The notes beneath the pieces are model-generated. The model was not told where the DNA came from. It saw only the letters and a program-made list of their open reading frames with translations, and did no database searches. A stretch of 64,000 nucleotides of DNA, from NCBI GenBank assembly GCA_964304625.1, contig OZ199839.1, positions 5,332,001 to 5,396,000 on the forward strand, written 5' to 3'. Shown here in pieces: positions 36,661-49,800 of this stretch (positions are counted from its first letter, which is position 1; every line of letters begins with the position of its first letter). This DNA is from Kudoa neothunni. Its lineage: Eukaryota; Cnidaria. The position numbers and the translations under genes are program-made.

Positions 36661-36662
36661 TA

Positions 36663-38800
36663 TCAACAGTCCGTTTAGCTATCTCATAATTTTTTAAATG
36701 TTTAGCGGTATCCTTATGTTTGATATATAATATAGGAAAATATATTTACAATTAATTTCTTAATACTTGAAGCTACTATTCGAAATAACGTGCAAAAATG
36801 ACTAGCGGGTGACAATGCGGCAGTGCTATGTTAAGCAAATCAAAATTGGTGCCATTCGGCTCCATACGTATTTATTAACCCTTATATTATGACTGTAGCG
36901 GGTAATAGTAAAATGTGTGGTACCTAAAAAGCGCCATCTTAAACGCGTTTTTTCCACATTTCTTTTTTCACAATTATTCATAATAAAATAAAAGAATATG
37001 GAGAGCTAGAATTCGGCTCAAAATAATAACTTGAACATTTTATCGGAACTTGGTCGGGTGCATGTGAAATCTCCATATTAATTCAATAAACATTGAATTA
37101 ATCTCTAATTTGTTCCGGTAATCATTTAATTTCAATAGATAATTAATTCAAGGTTGATTATATGAAGTTATTATTTTATTAGAGGAATTCTTACGTTTGT
37201 GTTTAATATAACATTCGATAAACGTAAAAATGTTGTTATAATAAAATCTAAAAACAAAATAATTAAAAATTGTTAAGTGTTATCTAAAACGTTATTTTTT
37301 TGCCAGGGGGATTTTTAAAAGTCAAGTTCTACACATTTTTTAAAGTTTATTAATGATTAACAATATATGTATTAATTTGTCAACAAGTATATAAAGAGGG
37401 CTGTCGGTATACGTGTGCGCCCCTAAGTTCGCATATGCGGCCAAATTTTTTCCTTATAGATAGATAAATTATTTTACATTATTAATAGTTTAATTAATTG
37501 ATAAAAAATTTTTTATCTGTTAAATAACAGATAAAAGGTCAAAAATAATATTGGAAATTGCGATGTCGTCGGTACTTGATTTTTTAAACGGATTATGTGT
37601 TTTCCATAATAGGATTATCATAATTTATTCATGATTTTGAAATACATCTCATATCGTTTATCTATCTATCTGTATGTATGTATGTATGTATGTATAAATT
37701 AGGCTTGTCAATTTGGGTGTATGCTCAAATGCACTTCCTATACTCAAACTTTTATATACAATAAGTAACCAATTTCACGCACTTTTTTCGGGTACTTCTT
37801 GTTTTTTATTTAGTTAAGTCAATATTTAATGCCAAAAAACTGCCACTGTATCAAATTTTAAAGTATCTATTATCTCGATTCCTAATGGCATCCTAGAGAT
37901 GAAAAATAAAATAATCAAAACCCATAAATCTTTGTAGAATCTAAAAATAGAAATTATTTGCATGCAGGGCAATTTAATTCTGTTGATGAAGACGTATATG
38001 AGTGGATTGGGTGGACACGATAATCATCAAGAGAAATCAATCAGCCAAAGAAAAAGGTTTACCTTCGTGTGCAAATTCGTTGAGGGTTTCGTTGTTTTAA
38101 AAAAAGGTACAACATTAAAAAATCAAATTTTATTAGCTAATCTTCTGATGCTACACATGAAACTACTTCATAGTAGACCAATCCAATCATAACATTTTTT
38201 AAGACACTCTGAAAATTTTATTTAGAGTGTAGACGAAACTGCCTTATTCTACCGATAGCAACAAGAAGAATATTTCATAGATCGTTGAAAAATTAATATA
38301 TAATTAATTAGCCTTTATAAACGCAATTTAACCATAATTAAGTGTCATTTTTTTCTGTAATGATTTTTCACGCAAGTGTGCGAAATTGGACGTGACCGAT
38401 TTGACGCCCTTTTTATAAAAATAACCTTTATATACTATCCATAATTATCCGAAAGTGAATTGTTTTTTCAACTTGAAATATCACTCATATCCCTATAAAA
38501 TTATTATTTAGATTATTTTATTGAACTTTAATATCGCTAAATTTTATAAACAAAATTTGTTCCGATTTGAAAAGCAGTCAAACACGAACGAGGAGGTTTC
38601 GTCGGAATTCAGTTAGTACGCACGTGTCATTAAAAAATACATAAGAAAGACGTTAGAGTAAGGAAAACAAAAATTAAGGTTAATTTTTAGATTTGGAGTT
38701 AATCCCTATCTTAACCATGGACAAACAAACCCATATGTGGATCCGTAGTAATAACCAGTACCTAAAATATACGCTGAACAATTCTTGTAAATTCGACATT
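36663..38800. other. AT-rich spacer with microsatellite
   Basis: No supported gene. It contains a repeat copy (37014-37260) and a tetranucleotide tract (TATC then TATG) at about 37659-37694. The 76-codon frame at 37962-38192 is not recognisable. Confidence 0.5.
37014..37260 (+). repeat. dispersed repeat, copy with partner at 42.4 kb
   Basis: Matches 42440-42865. Shared segments are CAAATAATAACTT, AACATTGAA-T-ATCTCTAATTTGTT and, further on, GAGGAATTCTTACGT-TGTGTTTA and CATTCGATAAACGTAAAAATG. The partner holds about 160 bp of extra sequence between the blocks. Family unknown. Confidence 0.6.
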
Positions 38801-38814
38801 TAATCTTCAGAACA

Positions 38815-40320
38815 TCTTTAGGGTCTAATGGACCCCAATGGATGTTTGAATCAATTTTAAATAATCTTATATTACATTATTTTATTTAAGATCGCATCTA
38901 TTCTCCTAAAAATCTGAGTTCTATTAAAATATAACATGAAATTTTAACTTGTACAATCAGGTAACGAAATAATCAATATACTTTCATATTCCTTCTTTTG
39001 GGGGTCCAATTGATCCCATGTTTTTTTTTCAATCAAACAACAAAGAAAAATAAATTACAACAATTTTGATAATTGAATAAAATTTTATGGAAAGGAAACA
39101 GAGGAAAATAGAAAAAACCATACATACGTTAAACCCCGATCACTGCCGACATGTAAAACGCTGCCGTAAATGGTTCTGAGCGTAATATTTTGGATGAATT
39201 TGAATCCGATATCAATGCATTTTGTGATATCTTTAGATAATTTAGATATTTATTTGATTCTAATGTTTCAAATGGAATCACCTTCTTAGCCGATCATTCC
39301 TCATATTTTATGGTGAATCTATTTTCTCAACTGCTATTTCAAACATTAACACGTTTACCAATTTTGATTATCAAAATTATTTTAAGACTTTTCAAAACAA
39401 GATTCATTAGCTAATTTGGGAATCCATAATTGTATTCCCTTTTTTAAATCTTAATTAGAATGATTCAAATTGCTTTGAAGTGTTGGAAAAACGAAGGGAT
39501 ATTTTTCGAAAGATTATGCCATTAATTATGAAGAATTCAAAACCAAGAAGCTTGAAGAATCATGGATAAGTTCTTCCCCATTTGTGATATTTTTAAGGGT
39601 TGGAAAGATTGTCGTTCCGAACCTTATTACCCCCAGAAGAGTTTGACCATTGACGGGCAGCTATTTGCTTTTAGGGAAAATTGTTCTTCAGGCGATATAT
39701 ACCGAATTAAATAGTTTCTCCTTACAAATCCCGAGACCAAGTACACTCATAACTTTCCTATGTATTTGGATAAAAATAATAATGAAACGTCAGAAAATGT
39801 TGAGGAAATATTGTTCTAGATCTTTGTGTTATCATTTAATGGAAAGTGGGAGAAATACCATATGTGAAAATTTCTTTACTTCTGCTTCCATCTTCCAAAA
39901 AACTCTTACATGAGGAATGACTGGAACAATACGAAATAATAAAAGAGATATTACAAATTATCCAAAAAAGAATTCAAAAAGGGAACTTTAAGTACATTTT
40001 TGTTTAATCGAAAATTAATATTAATCTCCTATGTTCCTATAAAAGGTACAGCAGTTTTACTGCTAACAACCTCCGGTTCATTACAAATGTTGAAGGTAGA
40101 GACTGAAAAAAACCTGTTGTTAACCTGGAATATATATAATCGTTTCCAGTTATCTTTTAGTTATATGGATTTTGCCATTTTTTATGATCCCCCCTAAAAT
40201 GATCTTAATTTTAACTGCGCTATCACAGCCATTTAAAAGTATGCTACTAACAAGAAAGGGTCATTTAATTTCTTCTCAGAGTTAATTGAAAGGATTCGTA
40301 TACTCTTTTTATTATTTAAA
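38815..40320 (+). pseudogene. piggyBac element B, strongly decayed transposase
   Basis: Plus-strand fragments keep piggyBac order: MDKFFPICDIFKGWKD, then SLTIDGQLFAFRENCSSGD (the family's LTIDEQL..FRGRC block), KYTHNFPMYLDKN, ENFFTSASIFQKTLT and SYVPIKGTAVLLLTT. The last resembles the SYVPKKGKVVNLLST of element A. Where the family has the catalytic MDNFFTS this copy has CENFFTS, so the Asp appears lost. Several stops and frame changes occur. Possible sub-terminal palindromes lie at 38818 (GGGTCTAATGGACCCC) and about 39000. Neither end is certain. Confidence 0.65.
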
Positions 40321-40640
40321 CATGTTCATCTATGATAAAATGTTCCTAATCCTATATTAAGCTGAAAAATTTGCACCGATCGGCATATATTTTTCTCTAA
40401 AGCCCTACTGAGAACAAAAAAAATTTTGTATTTAGCATCGGGATAATACTAAAGATGTCAATTAGTCACTTAGAATCAGAAAACTGATTAAATTAGTTGA
40501 ATTTAAGTGAATTTGCATAGAAAATATCTCCTGTCTTCAGTTACAAAAATCTAACTCTGTGATAAAAATAAAACCTTGCGAGAAATCGTTGATATATTCG
40601 TGTACGCTCGGGTCATAACAAGAGAGTGCAATTATTTTAG

Positions 40641-41595
40641 TTAAGATGGAATGATGACGATGAGGAAACTTATGCTGCCGCTCCATGTAAGGGAAGACCT
40701 TTGTGTCACTTTAATGACTGGCTGAATGGTTGTACTTCATTGGATGAAAACGAAAGTTCTTATGCCGTTGGTGAAAGTACCGCATTTTCTTTCATTTTAA
40801 TAACAATTTTTATTTCATTTTCTTTCAGTACATCGAATTCCTGTATTACAGAGATTCACATAATATCGTATCAATATTGAAATGTCCTCAGTCTGGACTG
40901 TATGAAGTTTGGATGTACGAACTGGCTCGTTTTATTGTTAAAATGTTTGAACTTTTTTATCGCATCAATGATGGTATACATTGACTGACTATGAATGTGT
41001 TGATATGTTATTTTAGCAAGTGTGTGATCGTGACAGTTGTCCCATTATGAGTGTTGATCAATCGGATTCGATGCAGATATTTTGTGCGGCTCATTCTGAA
41101 CCTAGATCGGTGAGTATTAGAAAATATTGAATCTATTGATTTTATTTGGTTTAAATTTTAGTGTTGTGCTATTGACTATTGTTGTCATACGCTCAATTCT
41201 TTAACAAAAAACGCTCAATGACCAGTGTTCATTTCCCTAGCAGGTAGAAAATTGGTTTGTAGTTCATTTTTCAAATCTGTTAGAATGAGCATCAAACTAA
41301 GCTCGATCAATCTTGTTAAAACTCCCCTTGTTAAAACTCCCTTCCGACGTTTATACAGAATTTTGTTGCATGCCTACTGCAAACATTCTGAACTTCTTGA
41401 AAAATACCAAGTAAATTCTAATAAAATTCACGCGTTTTATTATTTAAAAAAATCCACTTTGTTTAGGCTGAATATTCGCTGATCGATATATTTTCGAATT
41501 ATTTGTTAAAATTACAAATTCTCAAGGAGAACGATCTCATAATACCTTTCAGATTGGTGGCTTGCACAGAATCTTCGGATAGTTCATCTGACTAG
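40641..41595 (+). CDS. MOB4: MOB4/phocein homologue (5 exons seen, 5' exon missing)
   Basis: Exons 40641-40766, 40829-40973, 41021-41109, 41162-41410 and 41467-41595 join in phase; introns are 62, 47, 52 and 56 nt. The product matches animal MOB4, a zinc-binding kinase-adaptor protein of the STRIPAK complex: KGRPLCHFNDWL, VCDRDSC (two zinc Cys), MQIFCAAHSEPRSCCAIDY, HTL, FRRLYRILLHAYCKHSELLEKY (two zinc His in HAYCKH) and ENDLIIPF near the C-terminus. About 231 residues would correspond to MOB4's usual 225. Exon 4 carries an in-frame TGA (41219-41221) within roughly 14 extra codons after HTLNSLTKNA, where relatives have none. An odd intron, a sequencing error or a nonsense change are all possible. 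No in-frame start codon exists in the first exon, so a short upstream exon is expected. Confidence 0.8.
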
Positions 41596-44090
41596 AAAAT
41601 ATATTTGACTGCTATATGCTAATTTCGAAGGAACCATCGTTTGTTATTTTTTAAATTTTGTTTTAATTGTGATCATTGTCTTACTTTCATTTGTTTTTTT
41701 TTTTCAGATAAATGAGAATTATTAGAATATCTTATTTATAATTCATTGAGACTTTTGTTAATTTAATATTACTAACTTTTTTAATCCTTGAGTGAAAAGT
41801 TTCTTACATCCTAGAAAATTAGCACGAAACCCTGCCTTTGCCAGATTATACAAATATTCTGAGAAGAAGAACCCGTTTAAAATTATTTAAAAAATACATT
41901 AATACCTTTAGGTAACCCATAGGAAGGATTAAATCAAACAATTTTTCAGGTATTTTATTTTTAACAGTTGTGATATATGAAATTAAAATTAAGATCATTT
42001 TACGGAGATCATTGAATAGCAAAAACTATAAGCTAGAAGATAACTTAAGAAACTTATTTTTTAGTTCAAATTAATAACACTTTATCCGATATAAGCAATA
42101 TTATATTCTTTACTACAACATAACTACGCAACACAAAATACCAATCAAATTAATAAATAGTTGGGTAAAGTAAATCTAAAACGTTGTTATTCAATTCAAT
42201 TGATGAATGCAGGGTTGCTCCTATACCAACTTTGGAGCACTGCTATATACTCGATAAAAGGTACCGATACTTAAAACCAATATATAATGATGAATAGTGT
42301 GTCAAATTACATTAAAATGTATCGAGATATCTTTAAAATGATTCTTATATTTTTATAAATCTTTACGCATTTCACCATTGAATAATACAAAAAATATATT
42401 AGGTTTGCAATATTCATTAGGCCCATCAATAAAATATCAGATAATGGTAAAGTATTCTCCAAATAATAACTTAAAAATTTTGAGACTTTCTCATCCGATC
42501 GCGGTCGGATATACGTGTAATCTCCATCTTTTTTCAACAAACATTGAACTGATCTCTAATTTGTTTTGATATTCATTCATAAATTGATTCTATTTCATAT
42601 TTTTTACCATATAAACACAAATTTTCCAATATATATATTAATTCCATAAGTTTTAAGCATGATTAGTTTAAAAGCGAGAAGACAACCACGTGCTCTCAAA
42701 TATATTTTCTTAATTTTCTTGGAGCTGATTAGTTTTTTTTAATAATTAATCAACATTTAATTTAAATAGGAATAGAACTTAAGGCAGATTATAGGAAGTT
42801 ATTATTTTTTGCGAGGAATTCTTACGTGTGTGTTTAGTATAGCATTCGATAAACGTAAAAATGTAGTTTTGAATTTTAATAATGACAACTGAATAATCTC
42901 TTAATTTATAACAAAAAAATTTAATATAAAAAATTATAAACTAAAACAAATCTTACTACCTTAATATCTATATTTAAAAGTTCACCAAGTATTTTGAAGT
43001 TAGTTCATATAAAATTGTTATACATAAATAGTAATAAAAAATAACTTTTAAGTTAATAAGTAAGTAAAAAACAAAATAATTCAATGTTTGTTGAAAAAAA
43101 CGCATTAAAGTTTATGCGGGGCCAAAATATATTAATTTGAGAAATAAAAATTTATTTTCTTGTGTTTTCTTTTATCCCTATTACTTTTTCTATTTTCCCC
43201 TTAAAAGTTAGTTGTGCATATATTTTCCGAGCTGGGCCAGAATTCGACTTTAAAACTCCCCTGGGTCAAAAAAACGTATTAGATTGCACTTTAAGAGAGT
43301 TTAAATAATTCGGAGACCGAAGTAAATATGACACTGACCTTGTATTATTTAGCATTTGTGATGGGACAAGAAATTGTTAATTAAAAACCCAGGATTTATT
43401 TTATACACTCCTGCACAGAAATGATCATTATTTAAATTTCGAAATCAAAATCGACAAAGAATGTTGCTTAAAAAAATTTAGTTTGACTGCTTCTATAGAT
43501 CAATTTGAAAGATAATATTTTTTTAATGTTATGAAGAAACGTTGATCAGTTCGTGATAATATCTTTAGAAATATGGCAAGCAAACAATTTAATTATCTGG
43601 TAAAATATATTACCCATGGTTTGACGTGTTCATGATTAAAAAATACCAATCCCGCGCTAAATATTTCTTTTACTGTACTAAATTAACTAGTTATCCATGT
43701 AATGAATATTCAAATATTTGAAAAAATTAATATTTTACTGACTAATAATACAATCAGTTAGGTTCCCTTATTAAGTAAAATCAGTAAAATTTAGAGATAT
43801 AAAACTTTTTTTTGAATGACTAAAAATTTTGGCGCAATCTCGTCAGAATACAACAAACGTCTAAAACAATTGAAATTTAAAAAGCAGTATCCGCTCAACC
43901 CTAGCTGAAAAGTTTAATGTAACGCGCGGATTCAATTAAATATAAGGTCATAGACCTAAAATTATAAGGCTTTAATCTACCTATTTATGATATGCATTAT
44001 CAATCCATCATTAATTAAGCAAATTTAAACCATTAGTAAATATTCTCAAAGTGTGCTTGTCAAGTAAAATATATTTGAGTCATCTAATAT
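41596..44090. other. AT-rich intergenic stretch
   Basis: No gene supported. It contains the repeat copy at 42440-42865, listed separately. Short reading frames around 42307-42569 lie in that repeat and look non-coding. Confidence 0.5.
42440..42865 (+). repeat. dispersed repeat, longer copy
   Basis: Partner of 37014-37260. The two conserved blocks are separated here by about 160 bp that the other copy lacks, so one copy has an insertion or the other a deletion. Confidence 0.6.
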
Positions 44091-44099
44091 ATATATATA

Positions 44100-45157
44100 C
44101 AGTCGAACTCCGTTTATCCGAATATGTTGGGATCTGGCATTTTCCTTTGGGATAGTGAAATTTCGGTTAAACGAAGTTCGATGAATGCGCATGTGCGACG
44201 CTAAAAAATGTACATTGGTTTCATACTTTATTTGTTATTATTCAATGTTTGTTTTATATTTTTAAAGATAACTAAACTATATTCAAGTTATATTAGTGAA
44301 TAAAATGTGAAAACATTAGTTTAGGTCTAGTAGTTCTAGATCCCACGCTGTCGGCGCCCGCACATTACCGGATATGTGTGACCCTATTAATGCCGCTGCG
44401 CCATATTAGAATGATACATTCTAGATTCCAAAAAATGGACCATTATTATTAATTTTTTTATAATTTATTCCCTATTTGGATATTGAGAGCTATACTAATA
44501 ATGATGATAAGAATAATAAAGTAACAATGAGGAGTATTTTCCCAGAATTCTCCATTAAGATATTTAGAATTTCCTCATTAATCAAAATATGTCATATTCC
44601 AACAATTTAATATTGATTAATGATTGTTAAGACTCGATACGACTTAAAAGTGGAAGTGTTATGGGCTAAAACTGATGTGTGAATATTGTTGAATTGAGTA
44701 AATTCCGTGGATAAATCGGTCTTATGAAGTCACTTCTAGTTTATGATTAAACAATCCAATAAATTCCATTTTTATATTTTATTAATCATGAAAAGATATA
44801 AGGGGGTTTGTCTTTCTCCAACATTTATTCGTTCATCATGAACATGGTTGCATTTTGAACATAAAATATTATATTATCTACGTTACGCTATTTCTATTAA
44901 TAAAATATAAACTCAAATTGAATATATAACGAACACATGTATCAGAAAAGGTAAATGTAAGTGCCATTTTAACGGGGCACTAATCCAGACTTCAAGGCAT
45001 TATTTTTATCCGAAAATTCCAGCCAAAAGTTGTTTCGGATTGCGGTTGCTGAAATTTCGGTCAACGAATTTTTTTTATTTATAATCTACATCATTTTCAA
45101 ATAAATTTTAAAAAATCACTCGGATAGCGCGATTTTCGGATAAACGGGGTTCGACTG
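44100..45157. mobile_element. Tigger-like MITE (1.06 kb)
   Basis: Inverted ends CAGTCGAACTCCGTTTATCC (44100) and, inward from 45157, CAGTCGAACCCCGTTTATCC are flanked by TA. A GAAATTTCGGT-AACGAA motif occurs near both ends. No coding sequence is readable. Ends of this type are typical of Tigger/pogo families. Confidence 0.85.
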
Positions 45158-45233
45158 TATATAAGGAATATAATTGAGTACATTTTATAAAAAGCACACC
45201 TAATTTCTGTATACAGATAGATGACAATATTAA

Positions 45234-46565
45234 CCCTCTAATTATCCCAACAACGGTACCCCTGTAACACTTTTGAGGTAAAAATTACCCCACTTTTTTA
45301 ATGCACCGATGTGTGTAAAAAAATAAATAATTTGGGGATACAAAATATTGTTAAATTTAAACGATTAGAATCATTGGAATATTGTATTAATTACGCCAAT
45401 AATCTCAGATTAATCTTGATTATGACATTATCAGTTAATAAAAAACACATTGAAAATTAAAAAATAAACAAGAAAAACAAATATAATCACAGCAATTAAT
45501 TTTGACGCTTTAACAGAATTTAGAGTTTTTCCTATCATTTACCTTTCACAATAATCTCAGCGTGACGATTTTTTATTTAAAATTGATTCTTTATTCGAAT
45601 TTCTTTTGATAACTTTTCTGGAGATTCTATTTACAGTGAATTGTACAATCCTTCAGAAATCTCTTTCAGCAAGTTTCTCCATTTTTTCTCTAAATTAAAT
45701 ACATCGTTGAATAATGCAAATGCATTAATCAACGAGATATGAATCATGTGAAAAGACGATAATTGGTCATCTTTAAAAACTTCTGGGTAGAAATTGATGC
45801 CAGTGTTACCAGTGGTAATTGTCTATCCTTATGAATAGCTATTAGTATTACAAGGCCTACATAATCTTTAAATTCAACTTCATACGTATGATGTAACCCA
45901 GCATAGGAATAGAGATTTCCAAGCACATTTTTGCATATCTTATGATAATACTACCGATTTCTGGGGTAAAGGATGACAAAAACCAATCAATAAATGATTT
46001 TATTTTCGATACATCGTATGAAGTGGCTCTAAGCATGGAATTCACTTGTTTTCGGCACAGGTTTTTTCTCATAGGTGGCTTTGGTAAACTACAAATAATT
46101 CCACTTTTACTTTTTTGAATTATTATCATTAATATCTATGGGATCTATTTCGTCGTCCAATATATCACTTTCATCAATAAATTGATCGTCGAATTCGCTT
46201 CCAGATGAAGTATATTCGTCAATGAAATCACTCGTGTCATTCATTTTGAATTATGCACTATGTACATTGGTCCAACTAGTCATTTTGTTCGTCGTTTTCT
46301 TCAAATCTACTCGTTTGAATTAACGAATAATTTATTTTTTGGTTATTTATAAAATACTCTTTACATTAAACTAATAAAAATTGGGGGTAAATTTTCCACC
46401 AAAAAACGTTTGGGGATAATGTTTAAATAAAATTTTTTATTTTCATCAGTTTTTACCAACTCGTTTGGTAAAAGTAAATCACTGTAAGTTGCATGAATAC
46501 TGAAAATTTGGTGAGGCTTAATGAATGAAATAAAAAGATATGTTTAATACAAAATCGTTAGGGGG
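45234..46565 (-). mobile_element. piggyBac element C, internally deleted
   Basis: Ends TTAA|CCCTCTAA (45230-45241) and TTAGGGG|GTTAA-type (46558-46569) give a 1.33-kb unit with TTAA on both sides. Only the N-terminal part of a transposase remains on the minus strand: an acidic start (FIDEYTSSGSEFDDQFIDES, about 46240-46170), then KPPMRKNLCRKQVN and a segment with FKDYVGLVILIAIHKDRQLP. The DDE core is gone. It shares its terminal style with element A. Confidence 0.8.
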
Positions 46566-46885
46566 TTAAATTAAAGTTTGATTATAACGTGTAAGAAGAA
46601 CGTTAACGTCAACTAACACCTTGAAATAGGCGATTTTAATCATATCGTATCGAGGATAATTCTTTAAGTGAACTTTTTTAATCCGGCCAACGAATTAAAA
46701 CCCGGTAAAATAAGTATTTCCTGTTTACTTCTAGAGTTTTTCATAATACCAAGACAATGAAAATAATTTTCTCCATAATTTAATGATTACAAATTTCATA
46801 AATATTTGTCTATAAGAGGAAAAAATTTGTTCGTCGGGGAAAATAGGAATTGTATGGTTAGTACGCAGTAAGAAAATAGAACAAA

Positions 46886-49800
46886 TTATCGCTTACTTGA
46901 TGAAAACGTGTAGATTATTAAATAATTGAGATAATTAGGAGCTAAGAGTAGCTCTAAAGCGAACATCGTTAAGCGTTCCAGCCTTAAATTAGTCACCGCA
47001 TTGAAAACAATTTTGTGAATAGAATCAAAAATGTTTTCAGACGTTATCGCAAAACTCTTAGAAAAAAATTCAAACCACTCGATATAAGAATGAAAGAATG
47101 GATCGAACTTTCGAGAACGAGAAATATAAAGCTTCCCAGAAAGTACAATATAATAGGAAAATAAATTAGCCAACGACATAAAGGACAACACTCGTATAAC
47201 TGTCGGTCGAGGACAGTTCCATGAGTTTCCTTCGAGAGTCAGTCAGTCAGTCTAAAAATGAACAAATTAAATAGAAATTTAAAATAAATAAATTAATTAT
47301 TCAAGATCCATTACTTTGAAATGCTGGAACACATTACAAAGTTAAATTTTCCCTTTTATTAAATAAGTTTCGTTTAAAACAAGAGGAATAACAAATTTCT
47401 TGTTGAAAAAATAATTCTGTCTTAAACTACCTTATTTATTTTCAAAATACTTTGTGAAAATAAAAAAATTATTACGAACACTTTTTACATCTCTATCAAA
47501 GTCATTATTAGTGCAATGAGAGAATAAATAAAAAAAGACAGTAAAACATAATACATTTTTCGAAACAGACAAATTTGCCATTGACGAAAATTCCAGGATA
47601 ACTGTTCATTACAGGATTTAGGCAGAATTAGGAAATGGCGATTTCGGAGAGAACACTGTGATAGGTATCAATGTCGAGAAGGGCGATCCTTTTAATCACC
47701 GCATACAGTATATTCCAAATTTCTATTGCCTCTGCACAATAAACAATGTTAGTGGGAGGATGATGAATTTTGAAGGAGGCCAAAGTAGGAAGAACGAGTT
47801 TACCAAATGAGAACTTATAATTTTGGCAGTAGATAACAGTCTATATGATTATATACAGCTGTGCGACAATATAGTTATAATATCACCTGCATGAGTTTCC
47901 AAAACACAACAATAATGTATTTTCCATTAGGGGTGTCAGCAACTTTGAAGAAAAGTGAGATAATTTTAGGATCCACTTTAAACAACTCAAACTGACAGAT
48001 AAAATTCACTATAAATGAGGTATTTTTTTTGTTTCTACAAGCCACATCTTCGACATATTGATTTAGATGCCACTGAGGCAACAGATAGCACATTATAGGT
48101 TCAGCAATTGAGATCAAATGAACAAAAAGGACGTTATCTAAATGAATCCATACAATATAAGAACACCCGCACCACACGCATTTAAGTCAAAAATATAGCA
48201 CCTTTTGTAACTATAGTAAACATATCAAAAATATATGGATTTGTATCAAAAATGTCATAAACTTTTGCACTTCTAATCAAGAAATTAGTAAAAAGTAGAT
48301 AAAAGCATTCTACTTTTGACTGGAATATTTTGAACAGTGTTCATGTACCAAGCTCCCGCAGTAAGAATAGAGAGAATTGGAGATGAGCCATTGTGTGTAA
48401 TTAAACGCAATAAATTTGGTGTTCGGCTTCAATACCACAAGCATATCAACCAAATCAAACAACAAACTAGTAACAATTCCATTGTGTATGGTTTGAAGGT
48501 GTTCGGATAATGCCTAATCAAATAGTATTAGTACTTTGTTATGAAAAAAATAATGTTGGTACCGATTGACGAGAATAATGCGAAGAGTTTTTATTTGACA
48601 AAGATAAATTGGGTCGTTTTTTAGCAGAGTTATTCAAACCTTTTAAAAGTGGATATTTTTCATGTGGTTTGGTATTTTTTTCGTTTGCAACAATATCTCT
48701 GCTCTTAAGGATAAAACCGAACTTTATAAGCATGAATAAATATTCTTAAAATTTTAAAAGCTTATTATTAACTCAGCATAATTTAAATATATAACAATTT
48801 AAACACAATGAACGAATAAACAATCAAATTCAAAGGTGGTAAAATTTATAGGATAATCATAAACTACCTTATCCATAATAAAATCCACTACAACTTTCAC
48901 AAATATGTAACCAATAGTAGGATGTGTTAGAAGAATATGGTATATAGTTTTTTTCAAGTAACGAATACAACCATAATTAACGTATGACTGTTGTGAACTT
49001 TCAAGGATGTACTGAATACAGTTACGTACAATATTGTAACAGAAGATCATATCTTTAGTATTGATATCCAGAGCCGAAAATGGCACATTGAAAAGCACGC
49101 AAGCTACAGAATTGGCGGGGACATTTGTTTTCCCCTTGAAAGCCATCTCAAAGAGTGACCCATATTCGGTGCTAATATCCGAAAGAATCTTTTCTCTCCA
49201 ACGTGCACAATCGTCACAAGTTTTTAAAAAAATATCCAAATTAAAAAAGAATGTTTCAGCCTAAATGTGACGTTACAAGAGTGTAAAACGACATAGTTTT
49301 GTTGAATAAAATACTTCTGGCCGAATAGAAGAATCATGGTAGAATTTGATTATCTGCTGTAAACATTTAGGATGGTATTGATATATGGCTGGGAGGAGAT
49401 ATTTTATAGTGATAATAAAGTACTATTCGAATAAAAAAATTATTAGATAAAAGTTGCTATTCTACTAAGATTAAGACGATGGGTACCTTAGTCATTCTCT
49501 GATCTTTGGTATATATTACTTTGCGGGATTTTTCAGATTTTTTACCCTCTAAAAATTAGAAATAACGTTATTAACAATTTATATTAATAAATAAATATTA
49601 CTTCGTTTGGGACGACTTCTGTTAGAACTATAATCGAAAGTGAATTTGAATTTAGTTAGCAACTCTTTGAAAACATTTTCAATAGTTTCAAGATGAATGT
49701 GAGATGCTGATGGATCTTGAGCAATTACGAATAAAAGAATTTGACGAATCCAGACCAATCTTTAAATTTAATATAAAACAAAATTCCATAAATCCAACCA

